Assembly (NCBI GenBank): GCA_038528385.1
Contig: JBCBET010000009.1
Span: 1 to 64,000 of the forward strand
From: Shimia_B sp038528385
GTDB lineage: Bacteria; Pseudomonadota; Alphaproteobacteria; Rhodobacterales; Rhodobacteraceae
Direction of reading: 5' to 3'
Length of the DNA: 64,000 bases
Below are positions 23,581-32,004 of the stretch, one piece after another. A program made the translations under genes and the position numbers. Positions within the stretch are counted from its first letter, which is position 1. Every line of letters starts with the position of its first letter. The notes beneath the pieces were generated by a model. The model saw only the letters and a list, made by a program, of their open reading frames with translations, made no database searches and had not been told where the DNA came from.

Positions 23581-24866
23581 AGCCCGAGCCTATCACGCAA
23601 GGCGTACCAGGTCATCGCCAGAGTGAGGAGCGGCGCGCGGGAGCGGGCGCCCCCGGGGAAGGGCGGGCAGGGGAGCCGTGCGAGCATGTCGAAGCGGGTG
23701 CGGTCACCGGTGATGGCCTCGGCGAGCGTGCGGCCCGCGATGGCGGTGAGCGCCACGCCGTGGCCGGAGAAGCCGCCCGCCGCCCAGAGACCCGGCGAGA
23801 GCGCGCGGACAAGGGGCACACGGCGCAGCGTGATGCCGAGCGTTCCGCCCCAGACGTAGTCGATTTTCGCCCCCACGAGTTGCGGAAAGAGGTGGAGCAT
23901 GCGCTGGCGCAGCCGCGTCGTGATATCCTTCGGGAAGCCGATCCCGTAATTCTCCCGCCCGCCGAAGAGGAGGCGGCCATCCTCGGAGAGGCGAAAGTAG
24001 TTCACGACGAAGCGGTCGTCGGCGACGGCGATGTCCTCTGCGAGCAAGCGCGCGGGGTCGGCGAGGGGCTCGGTCGCCGCGATGAAGCTGTTGATGGGGC
24101 AGACGCGTGCAGCGTAGCGCGGCTCGATTTCGGGCAGGTAGCCATTGCCGGCGAGGACGATGTGCTCTGCGCGGAGCATGCCTCGATCGGTGTGGAGCGC
24201 GCCGCCTTCCAAGCGCGTCACCGGGGCGCCTTCGTAAATGGTGGCGCCCGCGGCCTCGGCCTCCCTCGCGAGGGCCAGGCAGTATCGCAGGGGGTGGAGG
24301 TGGCCCGCGTCTCGGTCGATCACGCCGCCCTTGTAGACGGGGGAGCGCACGACGGCGCGGAAATCGTCGCCGGTGAGCGCTTCCGTCTCGAACCCGTAGG
24401 CTTTCGCGAGGTGTTCGGCACCTTCCAAGGCCGCGCGGAGCTCGCGCGCCTTCCATGCGCCGTGGGCCACGCCGGGCGTGAAGCGCGCCTCGGGCGCGTT
24501 TTCCGCGCAGAAGTCCCGCACCATGGATTTCGCTTCCATGGAGAGGTCCCAGAGCGCGCGGGCACTGTCCTGCCCGAGTTCTGCCTCGAGCGTGCGCTGG
24601 TCGATGTTGAAGCCCGAGCCCACCTGACCGCCATTGCGCCCCGAGGCGCCGAAACCCGCGCGGTGCGCCTCGACGACGGCCACGCGGACGCCGCGCCGGG
24701 CGAGCTCCAGCGCGCAGGTGAGGCCGGTGAAGCCCGCGCCGATGATGGCCACGTCGACGCGGCCCGCGCCCGTGAGCGGCGGGCGCTGGGGCGGCGGGTC
24801 CGCGGTGGCGGCGTACCAGGAGGGCGGAAACACCCCGGGCCGGTCGTTGCGAAAGAGCGGGTTCAT
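23577..24866 (-). CDS. FAD-dependent amine oxidoreductase (PuuB/DadA-like)
   Basis: 429 residues of the DAO family. The FAD-binding motif is VAIIGAGFTGLTCALELARRG (residues about 38-58), followed by the family block GFGASGRNGGQVGSGF and, near the C-terminus, LWAAGGFSGHGVALTAIAGR. The N-terminus (YAATADPPPQRPPLTG) is that of gamma-glutamylputrescine oxidase PuuB and relatives. In PuuB the enzyme oxidises the free amino end of gamma-glutamylputrescine; the adjacent PuuA-like ligase supports such a substrate. Its start overlaps the stop of the ligase gene (24863) by four bases. Confidence 0.85.
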   Translation of the reverse strand: MNPLFRNDRPGVFPPSWYAATADPPPQRPPLTGAGRVDVAIIGAGFTGLTCALELARRGVRVAVVEAHRAGFGASGRNGGQVGSGFNIDQRTLEAELGQDSARALWDLSMEAKSMVRDFCAENAPEARFTPGVAHGAWKARELRAALEGAEHLAKAYGFETEALTGDDFRAVVRSPVYKGGVIDRDAGHLHPLRYCLALAREAEAAGATIYEGAPVTRLEGGALHTDRGMLRAEHIVLAGNGYLPEIEPRYAARVCPINSFIAATEPLADPARLLAEDIAVADDRFVVNYFRLSEDGRLLFGGRENYGIGFPKDITTRLRQRMLHLFPQLVGAKIDYVWGGTLGITLRRVPLVRALSPGLWAAGGFSGHGVALTAIAGRTLAEAITGDRTRFDMLARLPCPPFPGGARSRAPLLTLAMTWYALRDRLGL

Positions 24867-26218
24867 ACGTTGGTCAGGAGGTGCTCGCGCTCCCAGGGGC
24901 TGATCACCTCCAGGAACTCGTCGTATTCGCTGCGCTTGACGATGGAATAGACCCGCGCGAATTCGGGACCGAGGATCCGGTGCAGAGCGTCCGCGTCGTC
25001 GAAGAGGTCGAGCGCGCGGCCGAGGTCGCGGGGGATGTCGCCCTCGCCCTCATAGGCGTCTCCGCGGAACTGGCGGCTGGGCCGCTCCTCGTTTCTTAGG
25101 CCGACGAGGCCCGCGGCCAGCGAGGCGGCGATGCCCAGATAGGGATTGCAGTCCATGCCGGCGAGGCGGTTTTCCACGCGCCGGGCCGCGGGCTCGGAGA
25201 CGGGGATGCGGATGCCAGTCGTGCGGTTGTCGCGGCCCCATTCCAGGTTGATCGGCGCGGCGTGGTCCTTCACGTAGCGGCGGTAGCTGTTCACGTAGGG
25301 CGCAAGCAGCGCGATCACCGAGGGCAGGTGGTTCTGGAGGCCGGCGATGAAGTGATAGAACGCCTCCGTCTCCCCGCCCTGGGGGCCGGAAAAGACGTTC
25401 TGCCCGCTCGCGTCGAGGAACGAATGGTGGATATGCATCGCGCTGCCGGGCTCGCCCGCGATGGGCTTGGCCATGAAGGTGGCGTAGCAATTGTGCTTGA
25501 GCGCGGCCTCTCGGATCATGCGCTTGTAGAAGAACACCTCGTCGGCGAGCTTCACCGGGTTCCCGTGGCGCAGGTTGATCTCTACCTGGCCTGCGCCGCC
25601 CTCCTGCGTGATGCCATCGATTTCGAGGCCCATGGCCTCCGCGTAATCGTAGATGTCGTCGATGACGGGGCCGTATTCATCCACCGCCGACATGGAGTAG
25701 GCCTGACGTGCCGCCGCCGGGCGGCCCGAGCGGCCCATCATGGGTGCGATGGCGCGCGCGGGATCGAGGTTGGGTGCCACGAGAAAGAACTCCATCTCTG
25801 GCGCCACCACCGGCCGGAGCCCCATGGCCTCGTATTGCGCGCAGACATGGCGGAGCACGTTGCGGGGCGAGAACGGGATCGGCGCGCCCTTCCGGTCATA
25901 GGCGTCATGGATGATCTGCACGGTCCAATCCGCCGTCCAGGGCGCGGCGGTGGCGGTGGAGTAATCGGGCCGCAGGATCATGTCGGGCTCGGTGAAGCCT
26001 TCATCTCCCGCGGCCTCGCCCCAGCCCCCGGTGATGGTCTGGAAGTAAATCGAATTCGGCAGGTAGAACGCGCCCTGCTTGTCGAATTTGAGCGCCGGCA
26101 CGGCCTTGCCCCGGGCGATGCCGGGCAGGTCGGCGATGATGCACTCCACCTCGTCGAGGCGGTGGTTCTGCAGGTATTTCTGCGTGACGGCGGGGCAGTC
26201 CTTGAGCCAGGGGTTCAT
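24863..26218 (-). CDS. Glutamine-synthetase-family ligase 1 (PuuA-like)
   Basis: 451 residues with the type-I glutamine synthetase catalytic core: EMEFFLVAP (metal-binding Glu), GGAGQVEINLRHG, GSAMHIHHSFLD (metal His), and NRTTGIRIPVSEPAARRVENRLAG for the ATP/glutamate site. The N-terminal beta-grasp part is short and divergent, and no Tyr adenylylation motif is seen. This is the pattern of gamma-glutamylputrescine and gamma-glutamylamide ligases, not of GlnA. It overlaps both neighbours by four bases (amidotransferase and PuuB-like oxidase), so these three genes are tightly coupled. Confidence 0.85.
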   Translation of the reverse strand: MNPWLKDCPAVTQKYLQNHRLDEVECIIADLPGIARGKAVPALKFDKQGAFYLPNSIYFQTITGGWGEAAGDEGFTEPDMILRPDYSTATAAPWTADWTVQIIHDAYDRKGAPIPFSPRNVLRHVCAQYEAMGLRPVVAPEMEFFLVAPNLDPARAIAPMMGRSGRPAAARQAYSMSAVDEYGPVIDDIYDYAEAMGLEIDGITQEGGAGQVEINLRHGNPVKLADEVFFYKRMIREAALKHNCYATFMAKPIAGEPGSAMHIHHSFLDASGQNVFSGPQGGETEAFYHFIAGLQNHLPSVIALLAPYVNSYRRYVKDHAAPINLEWGRDNRTTGIRIPVSEPAARRVENRLAGMDCNPYLGIAASLAAGLVGLRNEERPSRQFRGDAYEGEGDIPRDLGRALDLFDDADALHRILGPEFARVYSIVKRSEYDEFLEVISPWEREHLLTNV

Positions 26219-26898
26219 GGCCGCGCCTCCCGCAGGAACGTAGCCAGACGCATGGCGATCCGCGGCTCGTCGCCCAGCGACACGAGCATGTCGGTGGCCA
26301 TCTTGATCTTGTCGCGGGGAAAGATCGGATCGCTGCCGCGCGTGGCGAGGTAGGTGGCCAGCACGTCGTTGCCGATCTCGGGATGGGGTTGGACGGTGAG
26401 GATGTGGCGCCCATAGCGCAGCGCGGCATGGGCGCAGAAGGGGGAATGGCCCACATTCTCCGCCTCCGCGGGCACCTCCACCACCTGATCCTGGTGCCAG
26501 GCGTTGAGGTGCACGTCATCGCCCGCGATCACGTAGCCATGGCGCCCGATGGCCCAGCCGCCGGAAAACTTCTCCACCCGCCCGCCCAGTGCCTGCGCGA
26601 TGATCTGGTGGCCGAAGCAGATGCCCACCATGGGTTTGAGCGCGGCATGGGCGTCGCGGATGAACGTCTCCAGCGGCGGGATAAAGCCGTGGTCCTCGTA
26701 GGCGCCGTGCTTCGACCCGGTGATGAGCCAGCCCTCGGCGCTGTGGATCGTCTCCGGAAAGACCATGTCCACGACGTCCCACGTGGTGAAGCTGAGCCCC
26801 TGTCCCTCGAACAGCCGGATGAAGAGATCGTCGAAATCGCCGTGCTCGGCCGCGACCTCGGGCGGGGTGTGGCCGCATTGCAGGATGCCGATATGCAT
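26215..26898 (-). CDS. Class I glutamine amidotransferase-like protein
   Basis: 227 residues forming one class I GATase domain: nucleophile Cys in MVGICFGHQIIAQALGG (about residue 83) and the C-terminal His-x-Glu in TVQPHPEIG. Free-standing members of this group (GMP-synthase-like, YfeJ) include gamma-glutamyl hydrolases. Placed between two gamma-glutamyl ligase-like genes it could, like PuuD, release glutamate from a gamma-glutamylated intermediate; this is inference. Its stop overlaps the ligase start. Confidence 0.85.
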   Translation of the reverse strand: MHIGILQCGHTPPEVAAEHGDFDDLFIRLFEGQGLSFTTWDVVDMVFPETIHSAEGWLITGSKHGAYEDHGFIPPLETFIRDAHAALKPMVGICFGHQIIAQALGGRVEKFSGGWAIGRHGYVIAGDDVHLNAWHQDQVVEVPAEAENVGHSPFCAHAALRYGRHILTVQPHPEIGNDVLATYLATRGSDPIFPRDKIKMATDMLVSLGDEPRIAMRLATFLREARP

Positions 26899-26954
26899 GG
26901 ATCACCTTGAGTGTTGTGGGCCGAAACTAGGCTTGATGCGTGAGGAAGGGAAGA

Positions 26955-26970
26955 CGGGCGCGAACGCCCG
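26955..26970 (-). other. Short GC hairpin upstream of amidotransferase gene
   Basis: CGGGCG-CGAA-CGCCCG, a 6-bp stem in the 108-bp gap between ligase 2 and the amidotransferase. No T-run follows on the minus strand, so it is unlikely to be a strong terminator; it may stabilise or attenuate the mRNA. Confidence 0.4.
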
Positions 26971-27006
26971 ATCACGCCCTTGCCGGTTCCGAAGGGATGG
27001 CCGGCC

Positions 27007-28302
27007 TCAAACCGTCTCGAGGAGCGCCTGGACAAGCTCGCTCTCGGAAAGCTGCGCGCATTTGGCGAAGTCCTGACGTTTGAGCCGGGCGAGATTGTCG
27101 AGGAGCGCGGGGTCGAAGATGCGTGTCATGATGGGATGGGCCAAGGCCTCGACGGCGGCCGGCAGGTCATCGGCGAGGCCTCGCGGGCCCCGGCCATAGG
27201 CATTTCCTTCGGTCGGCGCGGGCGGCTCCGCCGCGTCCTCGATCCCCATGAGAGCCGCGCCCAGGATCCCGGCAAACAGGAGATACGGGTTCACATCGCC
27301 CCCCGCCACGCGGTGCTCGAAGCGTCGTGCCGAGGGCGGGCCGGACGGCACGCGCAGCGCCACGGTGCGATTGTCGTAGCCCCAGCTCGCCGTGGTGGGC
27401 GCATGGGTATCCTCGACGAACCGCGCGTAGCTCGGCAGGTGCGGCGCGAAGAGGAGGGTGGAGGCCTGGAGCGCAGCCAGCAGGCCGCCGATCGCATGGC
27501 GCAGCACGGGCGTGCCCTGCGCGCCGCCATCGTCGAAGACGTTGCGGCCCGCGGCGTCGAGCACCGAGGCGTGGAGATGGAGCCCGCTCCCGGCATCCTC
27601 GGCAAAGGGCTTGGCGAGGAACGTGGCCGTGAGGCCGTGATTGCGCGCCGTGCCCTTGACGAGCTCCTTCAGAAGGATCGCATCCTCGGCGGCCTTCATG
27701 GCGGGCGCGTGCTCGAGCGTGACCTCGAATTGCCCCAGCCCGGACTCCGAGGTGATCGTGAGCGGCGCGAGCGCCATGGTCGCTGCACCCGCCTCCACAT
27801 CGTTGAAGAACGCCTCGAACCCGTCGAGCTGGCGCAGCCCCAGAACCTGCGGCGACAGGAGCCGGCGCCCCGAGCGCGGGTTCACCGGTGCCGCCAGCGC
27901 ACCGTCGAGCTCTACGAGGTAGAACTCGAGCTCCACCGCGCAGTGCGGCGCCCATCCGCGTGTCCCGTACCGCGCAAGCACGCGGTCGAGCGCCCGCCGG
28001 GGATCGCCCTCGAAGGGGCTGCCATCCCCGTGATACATGGCCGAAAGCTGCAGCGGCGGCGCATGGGCGAGCCAGGGCAGGGGCACGGGGTCCCGGGCCA
28101 CGGGCAAAAGCGTGCCGTCGGCATCACCGGAGGCAAAGACCAGCGGGCTGCCCTCGATGTCGAAACCGAAGATATCCACGTTGAGCGCGGAATAGGGCAT
28201 GCGCAGGGGCTGCCCGAGCTTGCCGCGCGGCACCCGCTTGCCCCGGAGGAGCCCGTTGAGGTCGACGGCGGCGATGCGCGCCGACGCGCTCCCGGCGGTC
28301 AT
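27007..28302 (-). CDS. Glutamine-synthetase-family ligase 2
   Basis: 431 residues, diverged from ligase 1 but with the same catalytic blocks: ELEFYLVELD, GLGQFEVTLEHAP, GSGLHLHASVLD and NRTVALRVPSGPPSARRFEHRVAGG. The N-terminal region (ARIAAVDLNGLLRGKRVP) is the short form found in PuuA-like ligases. Having two different ligases in one cluster suggests two amine substrates or a hetero-oligomer. It overlaps the upstream permease gene by four bases. Confidence 0.85.
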   Translation of the reverse strand: MTAGSASARIAAVDLNGLLRGKRVPRGKLGQPLRMPYSALNVDIFGFDIEGSPLVFASGDADGTLLPVARDPVPLPWLAHAPPLQLSAMYHGDGSPFEGDPRRALDRVLARYGTRGWAPHCAVELEFYLVELDGALAAPVNPRSGRRLLSPQVLGLRQLDGFEAFFNDVEAGAATMALAPLTITSESGLGQFEVTLEHAPAMKAAEDAILLKELVKGTARNHGLTATFLAKPFAEDAGSGLHLHASVLDAAGRNVFDDGGAQGTPVLRHAIGGLLAALQASTLLFAPHLPSYARFVEDTHAPTTASWGYDNRTVALRVPSGPPSARRFEHRVAGGDVNPYLLFAGILGAALMGIEDAAEPPAPTEGNAYGRGPRGLADDLPAAVEALAHPIMTRIFDPALLDNLARLKRQDFAKCAQLSESELVQALLETV

Positions 28303-29102
28303 CGGATCATGGTCGGTCGGAAGCTGAGCTTCCGCCGGGCGGTTTGCGGAAGATGCCTGTTCAACCGCTTGTTCACGAGGCCCATCACGAAGATCATCAC
28401 CAGCGTCACGAGCACGAAGTAGAAGGCCAGGATCGGGTAGGGCACGAAGGGATTGAAGGTCTTGTCAGCGAAATACTGCGCGTAATAGAGCGCGTCGCCC
28501 TGCTGCCGCTGGGCGGGAAACCCGGAGAGGAATACGAGCGTGGTGGCGTGGAACAGAAAAATCGCCTCGTTCGTGTAGGCGGGCCAGGCGAGGCGCAGCT
28601 GGGTGGGCCAGATGATGCGGCGGAACCGGGTGAAGCCGGACATGCCATAGGCGTCGGCCGCCTCCACGTCCCGCTTCGGCACCGATTTCAGCGCGCCGTA
28701 GAAGATCTCGCCGGAATATGCCGCCGTATTGAGGAAGAGTACGATCAGCGCGCCCGCCCAGGCGGAGGTGAGCCAGGGCAGGATATCGGCGTTCTTGAGC
28801 TCGAGAAAGAGGAAGTAGGCGAGAAAGAACTGGATGAAGAGGGGCGATCCGCGGAAGACGAGGATGAACCAGTCGGCCGGCTTGGCGATCCAGGGCCGCG
28901 ACGAGGCTTTGCCCACGGCCACCAGATTTGCCAGTACGAAGCCCGCAAGCAGGGCGACGAGCCCGAAATACACGTTCCAGATCAGCCCCGAACCGATGAG
29001 CGTGAAGTGCTCACAGAGTGTGAAGTCCTCGCGCGGGAGCAGCCGCTCGCCGTAGCCCAAGCTGCGGAAGGCGTAGGCCTGGACTGTCTCCCAACACGTC
29101 AT
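28299..29102 (-). CDS. Polar amino-acid-type ABC permease (HisM-like), subunit 1
   Basis: 267 residues with about five TM segments. It has FRGSPLFIQFFLAYF, typical of HAAT-family permeases, and the EAA loop VEAADAYGMSGFTRFRRIIWPTQLRLAWP that contacts the ATPase. Start at ATG 29102; the in-frame extension upstream overlaps the hairpin array and is unlikely to be translated. It follows permease 2 after a 127-bp gap filled with palindromes and overlaps ligase 2. Confidence 0.9.
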   Translation of the reverse strand: MTCWETVQAYAFRSLGYGERLLPREDFTLCEHFTLIGSGLIWNVYFGLVALLAGFVLANLVAVGKASSRPWIAKPADWFILVFRGSPLFIQFFLAYFLFLELKNADILPWLTSAWAGALIVLFLNTAAYSGEIFYGALKSVPKRDVEAADAYGMSGFTRFRRIIWPTQLRLAWPAYTNEAIFLFHATTLVFLSGFPAQRQQGDALYYAQYFADKTFNPFVPYPILAFYFVLVTLVMIFVMGLVNKRLNRHLPQTARRKLSFRPTMIR

Positions 29103-29113
29103 TGCGCGCTCCA

Positions 29114-29225
29114 AAGGGCCTTCGAAGGCCCTTGCCAAGGCGCGTGGACGCGCCTTTCACGTGGCCTCAATGCCGCGTTCGAAATCTCTTCCAAGAGATT
29201 TCCAAAGGATTCTCGAGAATCCTTT
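29114..29225. repeat. Array of four perfect palindromes inside ABC operon
   Basis: Four different stems in 112 bases: AAGGGCCTTCGAAGGCCCTT (29114-29133), AAGGCGCG-TGGA-CGCGCCTT (29137-29156), GAAATCTCTT-CC-AAGAGATTTC (29181-29202) and AAAGGATTCTC-GAGAATCCTTT (29204-29225). It lies between the genes for permease 2 and permease 1 on the minus strand. It could be an attenuator or an mRNA-stability array setting different levels of the transporter genes and the downstream enzyme genes. Confidence 0.75.
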
Positions 29226-29229
29226 TTGC

Positions 29230-30093
29230 TCATGGGGTGCCCAGCGTGGCCTGGCCCCGGTTCAGGCGTGTGTTGAGACGCCCGAGGACGCGCTCCGACA
29301 CGCGCGTGAAGGCGAGATAGAACACCAGCAGAAACAGGAAGTACCAGAGCCGCCAATCGCCATGGGGGTAGTCGGAAAACCGCGCGAGCTGGGTGCCGCC
29401 GAGCTCCCGCGCCCAGTAGACGATGTCCTCGACCCCGAGGAGGAACAGGAGCGGTGTGGCCTTGATAAGCACCATCCAGAGGTTCGAGAGCCCCGGCAGC
29501 GCAAAGACCCACATCTGCGGCACCGTGATGCGCCAGAAGGCCTGGCGCGGGCTCATTCCATAGGCCTCCGCCGCTTCGAGCTGGCCCCGCGGCACCGCGT
29601 TCATCGCGCCCAAAAGCACGTTGGCGGCAAAGGCACCGAACACGATGGCGAAGGTCAGAACCGCCAGGAAGAAGCCGTAGACCTCGTGCTGCCATTGCGG
29701 CGACGTGGACAGCGGCAGCTTCGCCGCCGCGCAGACGATGAAATCGTTGCCCTGGCGGATCGGCTCCGTCCAGTCCGGGCAGAACGCCTGATGGCGCAGC
29801 CACTCGAACCCCTGATCGAGCGCGATCACGAAAAAGAGGAAAAAGGCGATGTCGGGCACGCCGCGCACCACCGCGATATAGGCTTGCCCCAGCCAGCGCA
29901 GGGGCGCGATGCGCGCGCGGGCGGCGGTCGCACCGGCGAACCCGAAGGCGAGCGCCGCAGGCGCCGTGATCGCGAGCAGCACGAGCACCGTCAGGAAGGA
30001 CCAATAAAAGAGCGCGTGCTTGCCGGTGGTGAAATAGCACGCAAACCAGCGCACCGTCTCGAGCCCGGAAGGATCGGCACAGAACTCAAACAT
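29230..30093 (-). CDS. Polar amino-acid-type ABC permease (HisQ-like), subunit 2
   Basis: 287 residues with five to six TM segments, the family motif VVRGVPDIAFFLFFV, and an EAA loop LEAAEAYGMSPRQAFWRITVPQMW. Start at ATG 30093, eight bases inside the end of the upstream 107-aa gene. Its C-terminus (RLNTRLNRGQATLGTP) ends just before the hairpin array. Pairs with permease 1 to form the membrane channel of the polar amino-acid/opine/polyamine-type importer. Confidence 0.9.
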   Translation of the reverse strand: MFEFCADPSGLETVRWFACYFTTGKHALFYWSFLTVLVLLAITAPAALAFGFAGATAARARIAPLRWLGQAYIAVVRGVPDIAFFLFFVIALDQGFEWLRHQAFCPDWTEPIRQGNDFIVCAAAKLPLSTSPQWQHEVYGFFLAVLTFAIVFGAFAANVLLGAMNAVPRGQLEAAEAYGMSPRQAFWRITVPQMWVFALPGLSNLWMVLIKATPLLFLLGVEDIVYWARELGGTQLARFSDYPHGDWRLWYFLFLLVFYLAFTRVSERVLGRLNTRLNRGQATLGTP

Positions 30094-30409
30094 GCTCGCG
30101 TTCGCGCTCCGGTCCTGCGAGGTCGACGGCGAAATAGGTGCGCCCGGTGGTTTGCACGATGGTCCTGTCGGGCGGGATACGCGGGCCACCGGCCTTGGCT
30201 TCGGCCACCTCGATGAGCTCCGCCGCGCCATCCGACAGAAGGGCCTCGGTGGCCTCCTCCAGCGCGGGCATGTCGTCCACCCGGGCCGCCACATGGGTGT
30301 AGAAATGCCCGTGGGCGTCCCGGCCCTCCACGAGGGCCGAGACATGGCTCCGCGGCCACCCGCGAAGCCAAGCCATCAACCGCCCGATATGGGTATCGGG
30401 CAGGATCAT
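30086..30409 (-). CDS. Uncharacterised 107-aa protein in ABC transporter operon
   Basis: The ATG overlaps the stop of the binding-protein gene (ATGA) and the stop lies inside the start of permease 2, so the gene is tightly coupled on both sides. The product (MILPDTHIGRLMAWLRGWPR at the N-terminus) has no signal peptide or TM segment; it is acidic in the middle (VDDMPALEEATEALLSDGAAELIEVAEA) and may form a small alpha/beta fold. I do not recognise the family. Its place between binding protein and permease suggests a role with the transporter or its substrate. Confidence 0.7.
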   Translation of the reverse strand: MILPDTHIGRLMAWLRGWPRSHVSALVEGRDAHGHFYTHVAARVDDMPALEEATEALLSDGAAELIEVAEAKAGGPRIPPDRTIVQTTGRTYFAVDLAGPEREREHV

Positions 30410-31131
30410 CAGAACGTGGAGGCCACTTCCCACTTCTCGATGAGCGCGTTGAGCGACCCGTCGTCCTTCATGGACTGGATCGCCGCGTTGAAGGTCTCGC
30501 GCAGCTCGCCGTCGCTCTCGCGGATGCCCATGCCCACGCCGCCGCCGATCATCTCGGTCTTTTCCAGCATCACGAGCCCGGGATCTTCGGCCGCGATGGG
30601 CGCGAGGAAGGACTGGTCGGCGAGCACGGCATCGGCCTCGCCGTTTCGCACCGCCGCTATCGTGTCCTCCGGCGTGGCGAATTCGAGGACGGTAGTGCCG
30701 CGCTCGGCGAGGAAGGCCGCCTGGATCGTGTTGACCTGTGCGGCCACGACACCGCCCATGACATCCGCGTCCCCGGACGCCGCGAGATAGGCGGAGGGGT
30801 CCGGCGGGGTGTATCCCATGGTGAAGTCGATGACCTCGTCGCGTTCGGCGGTGATGGACATGCCCGCGATGATGGCGTCGTAGTTGCCGGAGACGAGGTT
30901 CGGGATGATCGAATCCCAGTCGTTCGTCACCCACTCGCAGGTGAGCTCGGCTCGCGCGCAGAGCTCGTCGCCCAGTTCGCGCTCAAAGCCCGCAACCTCG
31001 CCGTCGTCGTCGAGGAAGTTCCAGGGCGCATAGGCGCCCTCGGTGCCCAGGCGGACGACGGAATGCGCGTCGGCCAGTGCCGCGCCAGCGGTGAGCGCCA
31101 GAACGGCGGTGGTTTGGATCAGAAGCTTCAT
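30409..31131 (-). CDS. Family-3 extracellular solute-binding protein
   Basis: 240 residues. A signal peptide spans 1-20 (LLIQTTAVLALTAGAALADA). The mature part has the SBP_bac_3 signature: VRLGTEGAYAPWNFLDDDGEVAGFERELG, then WDSIIPNLVSGNYDAIIAGMSITAERDEVIDFT. Periplasmic ligand receptor for the ABC importer encoded by this operon. Family members bind polar amino acids, opines or ornithine-like compounds; with PuuA/PuuB-like enzymes downstream an amine or basic amino acid is likely. Confidence 0.92.
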   Translation of the reverse strand: MKLLIQTTAVLALTAGAALADAHSVVRLGTEGAYAPWNFLDDDGEVAGFERELGDELCARAELTCEWVTNDWDSIIPNLVSGNYDAIIAGMSITAERDEVIDFTMGYTPPDPSAYLAASGDADVMGGVVAAQVNTIQAAFLAERGTTVLEFATPEDTIAAVRNGEADAVLADQSFLAPIAAEDPGLVMLEKTEMIGGGVGMGIRESDGELRETFNAAIQSMKDDGSLNALIEKWEVASTF

Positions 31132-31160
31132 CAGTTTTCTCCCGTTGATGTGCGTTCGTG

Positions 31161-31940
31161 TCAGGCGGCGACGGCGGACAGAAACTGCTGCAGTCGCGTG
31201 GATTTCGGAGCCTTGAAGAGGTCGCCCGGCGGGCCCTCCTCCTCGATGCGGCCCTCATGAAGGAAGATGACATGGTCGGAGACGTCGCGCGCCATGGCCA
31301 TGTCGTGGGTGACGATGATCATCGTGCGGCCTTCCTCGGCGAGGCTGCGGATGACGCGGATCACCTCCTGCTCGAGCTCGGGGTCGAGCGCCGATGTCGG
31401 CTCGTCGAAGAGGAGCGCCCGGGGCTCCATGGCGAGGCCGCGGGCGATGGCGGCGCGCTGCTGCTGGCCGCCCGAGAGCTCCGCGGGGTAGCGCTCGCAT
31501 TTGTCGCCGATGCCCACCTTGTCGAGGAGGCGCCGCGCCATGGTCTCCGCCTCTCCCTTGGGGCGGCCGAGCACCTGCACCGGCGCCTCCATGACGTTCT
31601 CCAGCACGGTGAGATGCGCCCAGAGATTGAACTGCTGGAAGACCATGGAGAGGTTCGTGCGCAAGCGCAGGACCTGGCGCTTGTCCGCCGGTCGCCGCGC
31701 GAGGCCCGAGCCCGTCCATCTCACCGCGTCGCCGTCGAAGAGGATCTCGCCCTCCTGGCTGTCTTCCAGAAGATTGCAGCACCGCAGCAGCGTCGACTTG
31801 CCCGAGCCAGAGGAGCCGATGAGGCTGATCACCTCGCCCCGCGCGGCGCGCAGGTCCACGCCCTTGAGCACCTCGAGGGCGCCATAGGCCTTGTGCAAAT
31901 TCTTGATCTCGATGACCGGTGCAGCGGTGGTCACGGACAT
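31161..31940 (-). CDS. ABC transporter ATPase (HisP/GlnQ type)
   Basis: 259 residues from ATG 31940. Walker A is GSSGSGKSTLLRC, the Q-loop is VFQQFNLWAHLTVL, the signature LSGGQQQRAAIARGLA, Walker B LLFDEPTSALDP and the switch His is in VTHDMAMA. This is the standard polar amino-acid importer ATPase. It is the first gene of the minus-strand operon running through to the aminotransferase at 22076. Confidence 0.95.
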   Translation of the reverse strand: MSVTTAAPVIEIKNLHKAYGALEVLKGVDLRAARGEVISLIGSSGSGKSTLLRCCNLLEDSQEGEILFDGDAVRWTGSGLARRPADKRQVLRLRTNLSMVFQQFNLWAHLTVLENVMEAPVQVLGRPKGEAETMARRLLDKVGIGDKCERYPAELSGGQQQRAAIARGLAMEPRALLFDEPTSALDPELEQEVIRVIRSLAEEGRTMIIVTHDMAMARDVSDHVIFLHEGRIEEEGPPGDLFKAPKSTRLQQFLSAVAA

Positions 31941-32004
31941 CCCCCGACGTTTGGACGAATAGGGCACAAAGGACCGCCCGTCGCAACGGGAAAGCGCAGT
32001 GACG

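Noticed and set aside
31950..31975. Further copy of the dispersed repeat (GGGCACAAAGGA)
   Set aside because: Only about ten bases match the core and the GTACTT part is missing, so it is not counted.
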